From Pegea sp. RAD2-039 (Eukaryota; Chordata; Thaliacea; Salpida; Salpidae): 64,000 nucleotides of DNA. This document shows positions 1-9,865 of this stretch, in pieces (position 1 is the stretch's first letter; each line of letters starts with the position of its first letter). Position numbers and translations under genes: made by a program. Location: positions 434,001-498,000 of the forward strand of contig JAQGEQ010000192.1 of the NCBI GenBank assembly GCA_034620365.1. The letters run 5' to 3'. The notes below the pieces were generated by a model. The model worked only from the letters and a program-made list of their open reading frames with translations. It ran no database searches and was not told the DNA's origin.

Positions 1-1118
1 TTACAAATAGTTGCTGAGAAAGAAGTAAAAGGAGCTGTCTACTCAATTTGCTCACTAGAGGGCAGTATACTTGCATCTGTCAATAACACTGTGTGTGTTT
101 ATGAATGGTTGAGTGAACAGCGACAGCTTCGCGCGCTTTGTAGTCGTCAAGGAAACGTGATGGCGTTGTATTTGAAGAGTTGTAATGATCAAGTGTTAGT
201 TGGTGATATCATGAGATCAATGTCTGTACTTCACTTTAATCGATTTAAAGAAGAATTACAGGAAGTAATAATTCGAGTTGTCGTGACGTCATAATCACGT
301 GATGATCGTAGGTAGCGCGCGACTACAATCCGAATTGGATGACTGCAGTTGAGATGTTAGATGAAGAAACTTTTATCGGGTCTGAGAATTTCCACAACAT
401 TATCGTTTGTCAGAAAAAGTAATTACAAAATACTTCTCGTTGTGACGTGTCATGAGTGTTGATGACGTCATAGGCTTGTTCGTTCGAGTGAAGTGGAAAC
501 GACGAAGTTGGTTGAAGTTGGTAATTTCCATGTTGGTGATTTTATCAATACATTTCGACATGGGACTTTAGTGATGCAAAATGCTGTTGAAACTGAACTA
601 AAAACTGAGGTACAAAAAAAATGTCAATTTGAATTAAAATTTCGAAAATCTGGTTGGATAGGAAAGTCGAATCTTGTATGGGACTGTTGCTGGATGTATC
701 GGAGTTGTTGTCGGATTGCAGAAGAGTTCTTTCGAGTTTCTTCTTGAATTACAAACCAAATTAGCAAAGATTATGTACAGCGTCGGAAACATTAAACATG
801 AAAAATATCCTTTGAAATCAAATTTAATCAAATTTTTATTTCCTTAACTTTTAATTTCTACTTGGAGGTCATTCTGCACTGTCCGCAAAACAGAACCTAG
901 TCAAGGATTTATTGATGGAGATCTTATTGAGAGTTTTTTAGATCTTCCTAGAGAAGATAAGAAGAAGATAGCTTCTAACATCTATGTCAGATAAGATGTG
1001 AAATCATTTGTATCTTTTACTGACTTTTTATTTGTAGATTAAAGATGGAAGCAGTGAGAAGTTGGCGACGGTTGATGAACTAATTAAGAAGATTGAAGAA
1101 TTGAGTCGTTTGCATTGA
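1..1118 (+). CDS. DDB1: DNA damage-binding protein 1, 3' part (last six exons)
   Basis: DDB1 is the WD-propeller adaptor that links substrate receptors to CUL4-RBX1 ubiquitin ligase and senses UV damage with DDB2. The visible part is the C-terminal third, cut at the left window edge. Exons: 1-264, 312-418, 474-609, 662-804, 862-985, 1038-1118. Recognisable family blocks in order are [56 protein letters not shown] and a final helix ending in Leu-His just before TGA, exactly as in animal DDB1. Introns are 47, 55, 52, 57 and 52 bp. Four are GT-AG; the one at 805-861 is AT-AC of U12 type. Two introns carry a TGACGTCA octamer. Two AATAAA signals lie at 1255-1260 and 1264-1269, about 140 bp after the stop. 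The frame is intact throughout. Identification is from remembered family sequence, and I regard it as secure. Confidence 0.95.
805..861 (+). other. U12-type AT-AC intron in DDB1
   Basis: The 57-bp intron begins ATATCCTTT (805-813), contains the branch-site sequence TTCCTTAAC ending at 848, and ends in CTAC at 861, 14 nt after the branch A at 847. These match the minor-spliceosome consensus for donor, branch site and spacing. No GT-AG alternative restores the conserved frame; splicing here gives K-H-E-N-W-R-S-F, aligning with the family's E-H-S-F-W-R-S-F without gaps. Confidence 0.92.
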
Positions 1119-1640
1119 TTAGTTATCACCCTAATCAAGTGTTGCTCATTTAAAAAATCTTTTTTTATTATTAGATTAGTAATTAATTTTTTGTTTATTT
1201 AGTTTTTATTTCTACTTTTATCATAAAATGTTTCAATTTGAAAAATTTTGAAATAATAAAACCAATAAAACTAACTTTCTGTTTACATCTTCAAAAGTAA
1301 GAAAAAGTTAAAATCAACAAATTCTTAGAGAAAGATTTAAAGTTTTAAAAGATTTTAACTTAGAAATTTTTAGACGAAAAAAAATATATTTTGATGAAAT
1401 CAAAATGAACAATTTTTATACAAGTAAGTCACCTCTTTCTTACAAGGAAATAAACTTTTAAAATCAAACTTTTTTATAACCTAGCTTTGCGTGGCTGAAA
1501 ATATTGAAAAAATAGATTTATTTAAATATTCAATTTGGTAAATTTCAGATTTTTTCCATTCAAAATCAGTTTCTGAAAATACCAGTTGTTAATCAAAAAG
1601 TCGAAAATTTAATTATTTTTCTCTAAAAACAAATATTTTT
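1119..1640. other. AT-rich spacer after DDB1
   Basis: This holds the DDB1 3' UTR with two AATAAA signals near 1255-1269 and then AT-rich sequence. I see no further coding signal before the LINE fragment. Confidence 0.6.
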
Positions 1641-2650
1641 AATAAAAGATCATTATGACATCAAGCAATTATCTTGCAAAACTTCAAACTGCACTACACA
1701 CGGTCGAAAACTGGTCTACGAATTGGCAGCTCAGATTCCAACCCACAAAGTCTGAACTTATAACTTTTTCTCGTAAACCAGCTACAAATTCCTTAAACCA
1801 ATACTCCATCAATAGATTTATTATTCAACAAATATCTTTGGTCCTAGACCTTGGCATTACTCTATCATCTGACTTTAGATAGAACAACTATGTTTCCAAA
1901 ATCTTTGGAAAATTAATCAACCTTGTCTACCTTATTATAAAGACCTTTAATTCTAAGGACCCATGCTTCTTTATCAATCTTTTCAAATTGTACGTACGTC
2001 CAGTTCTTGAAAACAATGTTAGTGCATGGATACCATATCAAGTAAGTGATATCAAAAAAATCGAATCTGTTCAGGCCACATTTACGAGATTGGTATGCAG
2101 GAAACTTAATATTAAATAATAATTAATTTGAAAATTCGACAGATTAAATACTACTTAATTCTTATTTTTGAAACTATCCACAATTTAATTGACCTTCAGT
2201 TTGATGATTTCTTTTTCATTAGTCCTTCCCTCAAGTTATATCAACTCAGACGACACACATTACATCTTAATAAGCACATATCACCTGGTACATTAATCAC
2301 AGCAAGTTGTTTCTCATACTGCACAATTGGTACTTGAAACCAGTTGCCATCAGACATTGTCATGTCAGAATCACTCGCGTTGTTCAAACAGAAGCTGAAA
2401 TGTTTTGATAATACCAAAACTTCTATTTTCTTCTTTTATACTTTTTATACATTTTAAATATTCGCTGTCACTTTGTATGCTGAACTGTCATGCGTTCTAT
2501 TTTGTTATATTTCCAACTTAATTATACATAATATCATTTATTTAATATTTATAATATCAATATTATTGTTGGTGAGATTGTGTGTTAACGAGAGGTGTTC
2601 TTTTCAAGCAACCTCTTTCGCGTTTATTGAAATAAATAAACTTAGTACTT
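1640..2650 (+). mobile_element. 5'-truncated LINE copy (RT C-terminal part and 3' end)
   Basis: The segment carries the region downstream of the reverse transcriptase palm domain: an open stretch at 1655-1882 with the motifs NWSTNWQLRFQPTKSELITF and DLGI, followed by broken frames with VRPVLENN and IKKIESVQATFTRL. It is closely similar at nucleotide level to 12590-13260 of the large element at 9400-13512, including the wording around LQTALHTVENW. Stops and frameshifts show it is dead. Its 3' end near 2570-2640 carries a degraded version of the family hairpin and the terminal CGTTTATTGAAATAAATAAA. The 5' end is truncated within ORF2, as expected from incomplete target-primed reverse transcription. 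Confidence 0.88.
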
Positions 2651-2689
2651 CTACTTCTACAAATATTCTGTTTTCTAAACCTTGACTGT

Positions 2690-3320
2690 AAGTCTCGAAA
2701 ACTTTTTATTACTGGCTGAATGAAGAAACTGTTTCGAAAATTCTGTTAAAACTAAATTTACTTTAAATAGTTTTACAAAGATTCATTATTATTGTGTCTG
2801 TAATTTCATTTAATTGTTTTTTTACGATTTGGTTATTAAAATGAATAAAAACCAAAACAGTATAACGCCATAAAATAACAGTTTTTGTTTAAGTACTTTT
2901 AGTCCAGCATGTAAATAGCATCATGACTATATCAATTTAAAAGTAATACTTTCTCTGCTTAATTTCATTTCTAGTTTACTAATATATTTTAAATTTTTTA
3001 AGTTTCTAGAAAGAATATATAATTGTTCTACCCGATATTTATATTTTGGTTTAAGAATAATTTCAAACTAGATAATTTACGTTAGCAAAATTATTTAAAA
3101 ATAATAAAATTGTTTTTAGGAAATAATTGTTTTTAAAATTAGTTTTTAAATTATAAATCACAGAGTCAATATCAGGGCTTCTTCAAAAATAAATTTAAAA
3201 ATTCATTTATTTTAATTTCCAAAAGTTATTTTTTAGTTCAAACAATTTTTTAAATTTTTTATTTATTTAATTGGTTTTAGATTGCATAATTTTTGAATAA
3301 TTTATATTTTTACTAATAAG
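2690..3320. other. AT-rich spacer, no gene seen
   Basis: Runs of A and T with stops in all frames lie between the LINE fragment and CDPF1. The CDPF1 promoter must lie in its right part, but I recognise no motif. Confidence 0.5.
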
Positions 3321-3322
3321 CA

Positions 3323-3729
3323 ATGAGTGAAAAAAAGCAATTTATTTGTAATATTTGCAACATTGAATTAAATTATGAATATTTTGGAAAACAACACCCA
3401 TCAAGTAAAAATATGATGTAAGTATCAAACTAAACTTACAAATGTCAGATCTAATTCAATCTTAGATATTTAGAAGAAGTATATATGACAAAAAACCCAT
3501 TTAGTGGAAAAGAAGATTACCTCATAATTGGAAGTCACTGTTCTGTTTGTAATTGTTTTGTTTGTAACAATTCAAGCTGTTCGCTTTTCTACTGCAAAAG
3601 GTAAAATATCTTTAAAAAAATTTCTTTATTAATTTTTTTTTTAGATATTGTAAGAAGTGTTCTCAAAAATATTCAACTGAATTCCCATCTGAAGTCCAAT
3701 CAGATATCAAAAAATTTATGACAACTTAG
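3323..3729 (+). CDS. CDPF1: Cysteine-rich DPF motif domain-containing protein 1
   Basis: CDPF1 is a small conserved animal protein of unknown biochemical function, presumably metal-binding. Three exons (3323-3417, 3466-3600, 3645-3729) give 104 residues, close to the family's usual size of about 120. Introns are only 48 and 44 bp, both GT-AG. Cysteine pairs and family blocks are visible: F-x-C-x2-C near the N-terminus, LEEVYMTKNPF (the family's LEESYVMKDPF, containing the DPF-type motif as NPF), LIIGSHCSVC, then CSLFYCKRYCKKC and FPSEVQSDIKKF at the C-terminus. The start is the first ATG of exon 1, just before F-I-C-N-I-C. An AATAAA lies at 3786-3791. The DPF Asp is Asn here. The assignment rests on recalled similarity to human CDPF1 along the whole length, so I am confident. 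Confidence 0.9.
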
Positions 3730-3810
3730 AAGATGATTATATGTGTGTCTTGACTGATTTGTTGTTTTATATTTCTTAAAAGCCAAATAAAAAACTACTT
3801 TTTTTTTAAA

Positions 3811-4107
3811 TTTATTACAATAAATGCGAAGGAGGGTGCCTGAAAAAAGCACCTCTCGCTAACACATTCTCAGAAATAACATTTATTCAGCCAAAAATAT
3901 AGAAAGCAAAAGATGTAACATATGGCATTTTAGTAGTCCTCAAAACATATGACTGTGAACAATTACATAGAATCATAATAATATAAAAAAGGAAAAAAAT
4001 ACAATTTAGAAATGACAATTTTGGTAATATCAAAACGCTTCAACTTCTGCTTGAGCAACGCGAGCGACTTCGACATGACAATATCTGATGGCAGCTGGTT
4101 ATTTTAT
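3811..4107 (-). mobile_element. LINE 3'-end fragment, minus orientation
   Basis: The reverse complement reads through TTGTCATGTCGAAGTCGCTC, the AT-rich 3' UTR and the terminal hairpin to CGCATTTATTGTAATAAAT, matching 13265-13512. The hairpin strand GCGAGAGGTGC is preserved. The copy begins immediately after the CDPF1 polyadenylation signal, so the insertion is 3' to that gene. Confidence 0.88.
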
Positions 4108-4109
4108 CA

Positions 4110-5985
4110 ACAAAATATAAGCAAAAAAATTTATCTTTTTACCCAGCTTCACAAACCACAATTTTAGTATCTTAAAAGACTTATCAATGAGATGTTTAAA
4201 AGGAATAGGAATCTTTATTTTATCTTTAACTATCTTAATGGAAAACAGCTTCTTTTTGGTGCTAGTTAATATTGTAAGAAATATTAGTTACTAAAAATCT
4301 ATTTATTTTCCTCAACACATTACAGCAGATGACAAATTATAAAGCGCTTATAGTACACAATAGCAGAAATATAATTGAAAGAATTTAAGTATCACAATTA
4401 AGCATAATTAATGTAGAAAAAATAAGCAAGTATAAATAAATATAAGTTATGAATCATAAATAAAAAATAAGAATAAAAACTGACTGTATTCAATTGCTCA
4501 TAAAATTACTTAAATCATATATTCTTTAAATTTCAATATAAATAGAATTTGATGTTAAGTTACCAGTATTGGTTACTTTATTAAAAAAGCTGTTAGTCAT
4601 TAGGTTAGACAAATAGAACATTTTAACTATTTTATTTATATACTATATTGAAGATTTTTTGAAAAAAAGGTTGAATTATAGAAAACCCATTAGAATATAT
4701 TTATTTGGAAAAGGAAGAAAATATTTTACGATTATTAAACAAATCCAGAAACGATAATGATTTACACTTATACATATTCTTATTATTAAAATTAGTAAAA
4801 AATATCATTAAGTACGTTTAAAAACGCTACAATTTTTGTATTTAAGCTCATTTAAAAAGAAATTCACTTCGATTAAAGCTGTTTACTTCAACAAAAATTA
4901 AGTGATTTCAGTGGTATTTTATTATTTAATTTATAAGAAAATAAAATGGAGAAATTAGCTTAAAAAATTGTTTTTAATCTTCAGTAAGTTGGAGAAAAGT
5001 TCGCTTTGAGCAAATTATAAATTTTTATTGAATACAAAATGTTGGTTACAAAATTATCAGCTGATAATCTAATTCATTAATAGATTGGTTGGATATTTCT
5101 CAAACTAATAAATTAAAAAAACAATCTTTAAATAATTTAAAAGTAAGATGCTAAATAAATCACAAGTTTAAAACATCAAACTTAAAATTGGTTTTTACAC
5201 ATTCAAACGAAAATTTTTACTTTCATTGAAAACTATAAATACTTTGAACAAGCTAATAATGTATCAAAATCAACCACTTAGATATATACACGTTTTTATA
5301 TCAAACATTTTGACAAAAATAAAATACTGTTAAATTAAACTCTGCAATATTTGAAAATGTCACTTGAAAATAGGATTTCCAAGAGTTAATTTTATAAATA
5401 AAGTAATAATTAACTTATTTTTACAGTCTTACAGAAGCAGATGAGTTCACAGCACCTTCAAGCACCAAGCATAAGATTTGTTTGTAAGACAAATTAGTAT
5501 TGATTTGGTGTTGTTGGTCAAAGAGTTGTTATAAGTCAAGGTTCTAGATTAAGCGTTAGTTTGTATTTTAAAATATTTTTATTTGTTTTCTCAATAAACA
5601 TTTAATTTATTTATTAATTAACTGGTTATTAGGATGCAAAAATACTTTAAAACTTTATAAAAAAACAAAATAGATTTAAATTTAAACATTTTTATTTTGA
5701 GAATATCTTGTTGTGAACAGAATTTTCAATCATATAATCTTTAATACCTAAAAAAAGACTTGAACAAAAAAGAAAAAGAAAACAGAAAACAAAAAGATAA
5801 TATGAAAAACAATTAACACAGTAACAAATACATTGCACAAAACCTGTATAGTATTAGGCCAAACTTATTATTATACTTGGCGAAAAATGGTAAATAAAAT
5901 TAACACAAATTATTAATTACAAAAGCTCTAGTAAAATTTGCCACTAGACCAAGTGCTTGAAGAAAGTTTATAACATAAAAATGTT
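4110..5985. other. AT-rich intergenic stretch
   Basis: No gene is supported. A short piece near 5427-5490 (after a TTTTTACAG) could be read as a terminal exon of about 20 codons, but it has no partner exon that I can find. Confidence 0.4.
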
Positions 5986-6023
5986 AGTTTCTTTGTTAAT
6001 CTCTCTAATGTTGTGAGAGATAG

Positions 6024-6044
6024 TGACGTCATAACATGACGTCA
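6024..6044 (+). promoter_or_regulatory. Paired CRE-type TGACGTCA sites
   Basis: Two perfect TGACGTCA palindromes (6024-6031 and 6037-6044) lie 13 bp apart, about 140 bp before the possible small gene at 6181. The octamer is the cAMP-response element bound by CREB/ATF bZIP dimers. Paired perfect sites in 28%-GC-like DNA are unlikely by chance, and a promoter function is inferred. Confidence 0.5.
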
Positions 6045-6180
6045 TCGTTTAAAACACAGTGAAATAATTTTGTGGTGTTTTAAGTACGTAAATACGAACT
6101 GCTCGGAGATTTCTTCTTCTAAATTATAATTTGGTGAATTTGTACAAGATGAAGAAGATCTTTTTGGAAGAAATCAAAAG

Positions 6181-6464
6181 ATGAGGAGCGTGAAGAGGTC
6201 TTCTGGAAGTCCAAAACATAAAAAGTACCAACTGTTTGCTGCACACTTTGGTTGTAATCACGCAGCCATGACGTCATCAAGCAAACTAGGTTTCAAAGAA
6301 TTTGATTGGTCAGCAGAAGTCAGGTGACTTTTGGCTTGTTGTCTGTTAATTAGGTGATAAGAGAACTGTTCAATCGCGATTTGGTTTTAACCAAAAACAG
6401 TGAAGAGACTTTGGAAAAAGATTTCATCTTTTTGGTTAACAACTCTTTGATATCAATTAATTAG
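6181..6464 (+). CDS. Possible small two-exon gene, unrecognised
   Basis: Exon 1 (6181-6323) starts with ATG and reads M-R-S-V-K-R-S-S-G-S-P-K-H-K-K, then Q-L-F-A-A-H-F-G-C-N-H. A 77-bp GT-AG intron (6324-6400) joins in frame to 6401-6464, ending E-K-D-F-I-F-L-V-N-N and TAG; AATAAA follows within about 10 bp. The product would be 68 residues, basic at the N-terminus, with no signal peptide or membrane segment. The frame is also open upstream of the ATG back to 6130 (D-E-E-D-L-F-G-R-N-Q), so an earlier exon is possible. Paired CRE sites lie upstream, and a third TGACGTCA lies inside exon 1 as Met-Thr-Ser codons. I do not recognise a family. GC content is higher than the surroundings, which favours a real gene, but the model is weak. 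Confidence 0.33.
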
Positions 6465-6690
6465 TAATAAATAAAAACGACAAATTTGTCTTCTTTATCT
6501 TTTGGCTTTTAACCAAATCTTTCCAAAGAGAATTTTCAGTAAAATAATTCGACAAAAAAACTTTCTATTTACAAACAAAAATTGCACTGTTCCCATAACA
6601 ACCGAGTAGCGTTGCTAGGTGAGGACGATGATTTAAATGAGTTGTTTACAGATTGATTACATTTCATGCTTTGATTTTGAGGTTTTAAAT

Positions 6691-6996
6691 CTAATTTCGT
6701 TCAAGAATTTGATTCAAAATGACGATGTAACGGAGAGTTTGTCGGATAATCTCGATCTTATTCATTCGCAAGGATCTTCTTGTTGAAAGAAATCGCGGAA
6801 GAAGACCGCGAAGTTGAACAAAAGCGACATCAAGCGGCGAAATTGGATTCCGTGATCTTGAAAGTTTAATGTTCAATTTATGCAAATTTATACAATTTGT
6901 TAATTACTTGCTGGTTGGATTACTACGGATAACTCGTCTGCGCAGTGGACCGCAACGACGACGCTTGATTTGCTGATCAGCTGATGATGACGTCAT
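6691..6996 (-). CDS. Small HLH protein, Id-like (atypical basic region)
   Basis: Exons 6996-6908 and 6856-6691 flank a 51-bp GT-AG intron and give 84 residues. The N-terminus is basic (K-R-R-R-C-G-P-L-R-R-R-V-I-R). The second part is a helix-loop-helix: helix 1 P-L-D-V-A-F-V-Q-L-R-G-L-L-P, a loop with R-R-S-L, and helix 2 N-K-I-E-I-I-R-Q-T-L-R-Y-I-V-I-L. The K-x-E-I-(I/L) and Y-I signatures are those of bHLH helix 2. The residues that should contact the E-box are absent: where bHLH factors have N-A-R-E-R-R-R the sequence is T-S-K-S-R-N-P, with proline and no Glu. It therefore looks like an Id/Emc-type dominant-negative partner or a divergent bHLH. The ATG overlaps a TGACGTCA site. Upstream exons could exist, since the frame stays open to an acceptor-like CTTTTCAG near 7041. 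Class assignment is uncertain. Confidence 0.65.
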
Positions 6997-7116
6997 CTCT
7001 TTGGCGTTCGGAATAATTTTTTTGGAAACTTGAATCTGAAAAGCGGTTTAAAAAGTTTGAAATTTTTGTCGCTGAAAAATCTTCGAGAAAAAATCAATTT
7101 CTTTATTCGCCACTTT

Positions 7117-7125
7117 AAGTTTTGG
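7117..7125 (-). promoter_or_regulatory. E2F-like site upstream of the HLH gene
   Basis: TTTTGGCGC lies about 120 bp upstream of the HLH start codon and matches the E2F/DP consensus TTTSSCGC. It is a single short match, so this is only suggestive. Confidence 0.25.
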
Positions 7126-7665
7126 CGCTAGAGAGTAACTGAAAGCCATATGTTGGTTGTGTTTAAATTTTAATAATAGATAAAACAAAAAATGAAGAAA
7201 AAATAGATATTTAAGAAAAACAACAACTTTTGATATTAATTAATAAATCTATTAATGAATTATTCAGGATTTCAATAAATTATTCAAAGCTTAATTCAAT
7301 TATTCAAGCAGCAAAAGGAATGGTTGAAAAAATCCTAGTCCAAATACAAACTAAAAGTTTACTTACTTGATTTTTAGACAGATAGATCACGTGTTTGCTT
7401 CTGATCCTGTTTCTACTTAAAACAATTTTCTATTCTTGAAAACAAATATTTAGAAACTAACAAAAAGTTTTCTAAAACATCAAAATATCTTTTTATAAAA
7501 TTAATTAGTTGATTAAATGAAAACAAAATTGTTTTAATATATTCTTATTGAAATAATTTTCAAACTACTTAAAATTTAAACAAAGAATTAATTTTATTTA
7601 AAATATTTAAAAAATTAAAAAGTAAATTGCTCGATCTACAAGATCTACATTCTGTCAAAGTCTTA

Positions 7666-7679
7666 GTTACTATAGCAAC
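7666..7679. promoter_or_regulatory. Perfect RFX X-box
   Basis: GTTACTATAGCAAC fits the palindromic X-box consensus GTHNYYATRRNAAC at every position. RFX factors use it to drive ciliary genes in animals. I see no ciliary gene next to it. Chance expectation for this degenerate pattern in a 64-kb window of this composition is roughly 0.4, so the match alone is weak. Confidence 0.35.
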
Positions 7680-8434
7680 GCCATCAGCAGATGGGTTTTC
7701 TATAAATAAAAATTGAAATAATTTGAAATCCCTAAACTCCAAAAGCTCTTTGGAATAAACTTTTATGTCACTACATCTGCGCTGAAAATGCAAAGAAAAA
7801 AAAAACAGGAAAAATCGATAAAAACAAAATTATGAAACAAACCATATGCTGCCACCAACCAATGTCATGATGACGTCACTACTAAAACTTCCTTTTCGAT
7901 GCTCAGCTCGAATAATTTCGAATCAAAATCTGCTTTAAGTTGAATCAAAAGAAATGAAGAATCATTGAAAAGTAGAAAAATTGAATTTGTCGTAGATGAA
8001 CATTTTTTAAATTTATTTTTATTTCGGTGGAATTTTTAACTTTACCTAAAAAATTAACGAATATTTTCAACTGAAATAAAACTTAACTAAATTGAAGAAG
8101 TAAATCTCAAACAGAAATTTTATATTTTATCAACTGATGTCTGATCTTTCCTTCAAAAACTCTGCTTCCAACAACTCTCCAAGCAACCTTCAACTCACAA
8201 ATATATTTAAGTACTTTCAGCTTTTTTCTTTTCTTCTTACAAACGTCTGTCGGGCGCTCTCGGGTTGCTCTTACTCCGTCTTCAGCCGCACTTTATGAAA
8301 TTGTACTTTTTTAGCTGCAACATCTGTTTTCTCAACACAAATATCGACATTTAACTTGCGCAAATTTGTCTCAGACCATTTTGTTCTGTTTTCTTTCATC
8401 CTAGCACCATCTGCTTTCCGAGTTATATTTTTTG

Positions 8435-8446
8435 TGCGCATGCGCA
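8435..8446. promoter_or_regulatory. NRF1 palindrome in a GC-rich promoter-like island
   Basis: TGCGCATGCGCA is an exact match to the NRF1 consensus YGCGCAYGCGCR and lies in the most GC-rich block of this area (about 8230-8600), which also has several CpG dinucleotides. NRF1 sites of this kind mark housekeeping promoters in animals. The gene it serves is unclear. A short open frame with a GTAAGA donor lies on the minus side (8471-8274), and ATG codons with good context lie on the plus side near 8562, but neither connects to a recognised gene. Confidence 0.55.
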
Positions 8447-8747
8447 GTTTGTAGCGATGAGCGCGCAACATAAGGCGCGTAGTCGACGGAAGGAAATATA
8501 GATTTCCGATAGCTGATCAATTTCGCTTTTTCGCGAGACGTCTGCTGTTACTAAGACGACGCCATGCTGGCACCCAGGGAGCGATGTTTAGGAGCTATCT
8601 CAATTACCAGCTGGGAACAAATTGACATTTACATTTGCAGAATGAATCTCTAATTGAAAGTTACAAAATCAATCTGGAAATTTAATCACTAAACATTTAT
8701 TAGCATTAAAAGTTGTTGATGAAATTTAAAAATAAGTTGATAGATAG

Positions 8748-8830
8748 ATAGTGGTTGAGTTTGCTAATCAATTGTGCTTTGCACTCATGGGTTTGAACTC
8801 CATGTTGTTGTTAAAGATACAACATTTTAT
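8748..8830 (+). repeat. tRNA-derived SINE head
   Basis: An A-box-like GTGGTTGAGTTTGCTAA (8751-8767) is followed 19 bp later by a B box. The B-box region folds as a T arm: stem CATGGG, loop TTTGAAC, stem TCCATG (8786-8804). This is the split polymerase III promoter of a tRNA-derived SINE. The acceptor stem and 3'-CCA are not convincing, so it is not a functional tRNA. I found no second copy in the window. Confidence 0.6.
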
Positions 8831-9766
8831 ACTCTAATACGCCACCTACTGAGAGTTTCTTTTCCTCAATTATTTCAAACAGATCTCAAACATATCTTGT
8901 AAAAGAATAAAAAGAAATTTTATACAAAAAAATAACTTCATTTCCTATATTTAATCACTCTAATTGGTATAATAAGTCATCTTAAAAACAATTTATCTAT
9001 AATTGATGTTTGAGTACTACAGAAACCAACCAAAAGTTATAAAATGTTTTTATGTATACGATATTTAAAGATATTAGAAATGTTTTAATAAATAAATGTA
9101 ATAACAAGCTTTTCGAAATTTATTCAAAAAATCGATGATTAATCAGTAATTCTATGTTTTTGACAACAGAAATACCTCTAAAACATTTTTTTAAGAAAGA
9201 TAAAAAAGAAATCTTAATTGCTAGTTCAAAGATTTTATACAAATTGTTTTTTTTTAATAAATTAGATTTTCAATGTAAATTTCTAATGTTGCTTGCAAAA
9301 TGACATTATTACTAGTAAGTGATTTGCATATTAGTTTTGATTAATTATTCTATCTGAATAATAGATAGATTCAAAGTGTTTATGTTGGTGACACTAAAAA
9401 GCTTTGATGAAAACTATGGTTGATCCACATAAAAGTGGCAAAACTTTACGTTTCAATAAAATTAAGGAAAAGTTCTGACAAACCGACTTCATCAAAACAA
9501 GCTTGCAATGGTAATTGCCAATCCTGCAATAAAATTTGCTCTGGTGAAAATCCGGTAATTGAATGCTTTAAACGTCTCTCCTGGTTTCATCTCACCTGTA
9601 GTGATGTGAGCAAAACAATTTACGATATATTTGATAACAACCAAATGAAGCAAATGGGATTTAAATGGTTTTGCATTAAATGTAGAACCATTCAGATAAC
9701 ATCTACCTTCTCTAATTCTAATTCAAATCTATTGTCCGACATCAGCAAATCTATATCCGCTGAGTT

Positions 9767-9865
9767 GGCCAAATTTAAATTGGAAATTGCTACAGAAGTT
9801 GCCAAGATTGATGAGAAAACTTCTAGGCCAAATTTAAATTGGAAATTGCTACAGAAGTTGCCAAG
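9767..9865 (+). repeat. 59-bp tandem duplication inside LINE ORF1
   Basis: A 40-bp block starting GGCCAAATTTAAATTGG occurs at 9767-9806 and again at 9826-9865. The period is 59 bp, not a multiple of three, so the duplication itself shifts ORF1 out of frame and separates the zinc-finger part from the D-R-E-D-R part. Confidence 0.9.

Noticed and set aside
5427-5490. Possible terminal exon after TTTTTACAG
   Set aside because: Only about 20 codons, no partner exon and no recognisable motif.
7569-7793. Minus-strand open frame of 74 codons after a TTTTCAG
   Set aside because: No ATG-supported model, no donor in a usable phase, and the second half is low-complexity Phe/Asn/Lys sequence.
8271-8471. 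Minus-strand open frame starting M-L-R-A-H-R-Y, with a GTAAGA donor at its end
   Set aside because: The NRF1 palindrome lies inside it, and the donor phase fits neither the HLH exons nor any other acceptor that I could find, so it is more likely promoter DNA.
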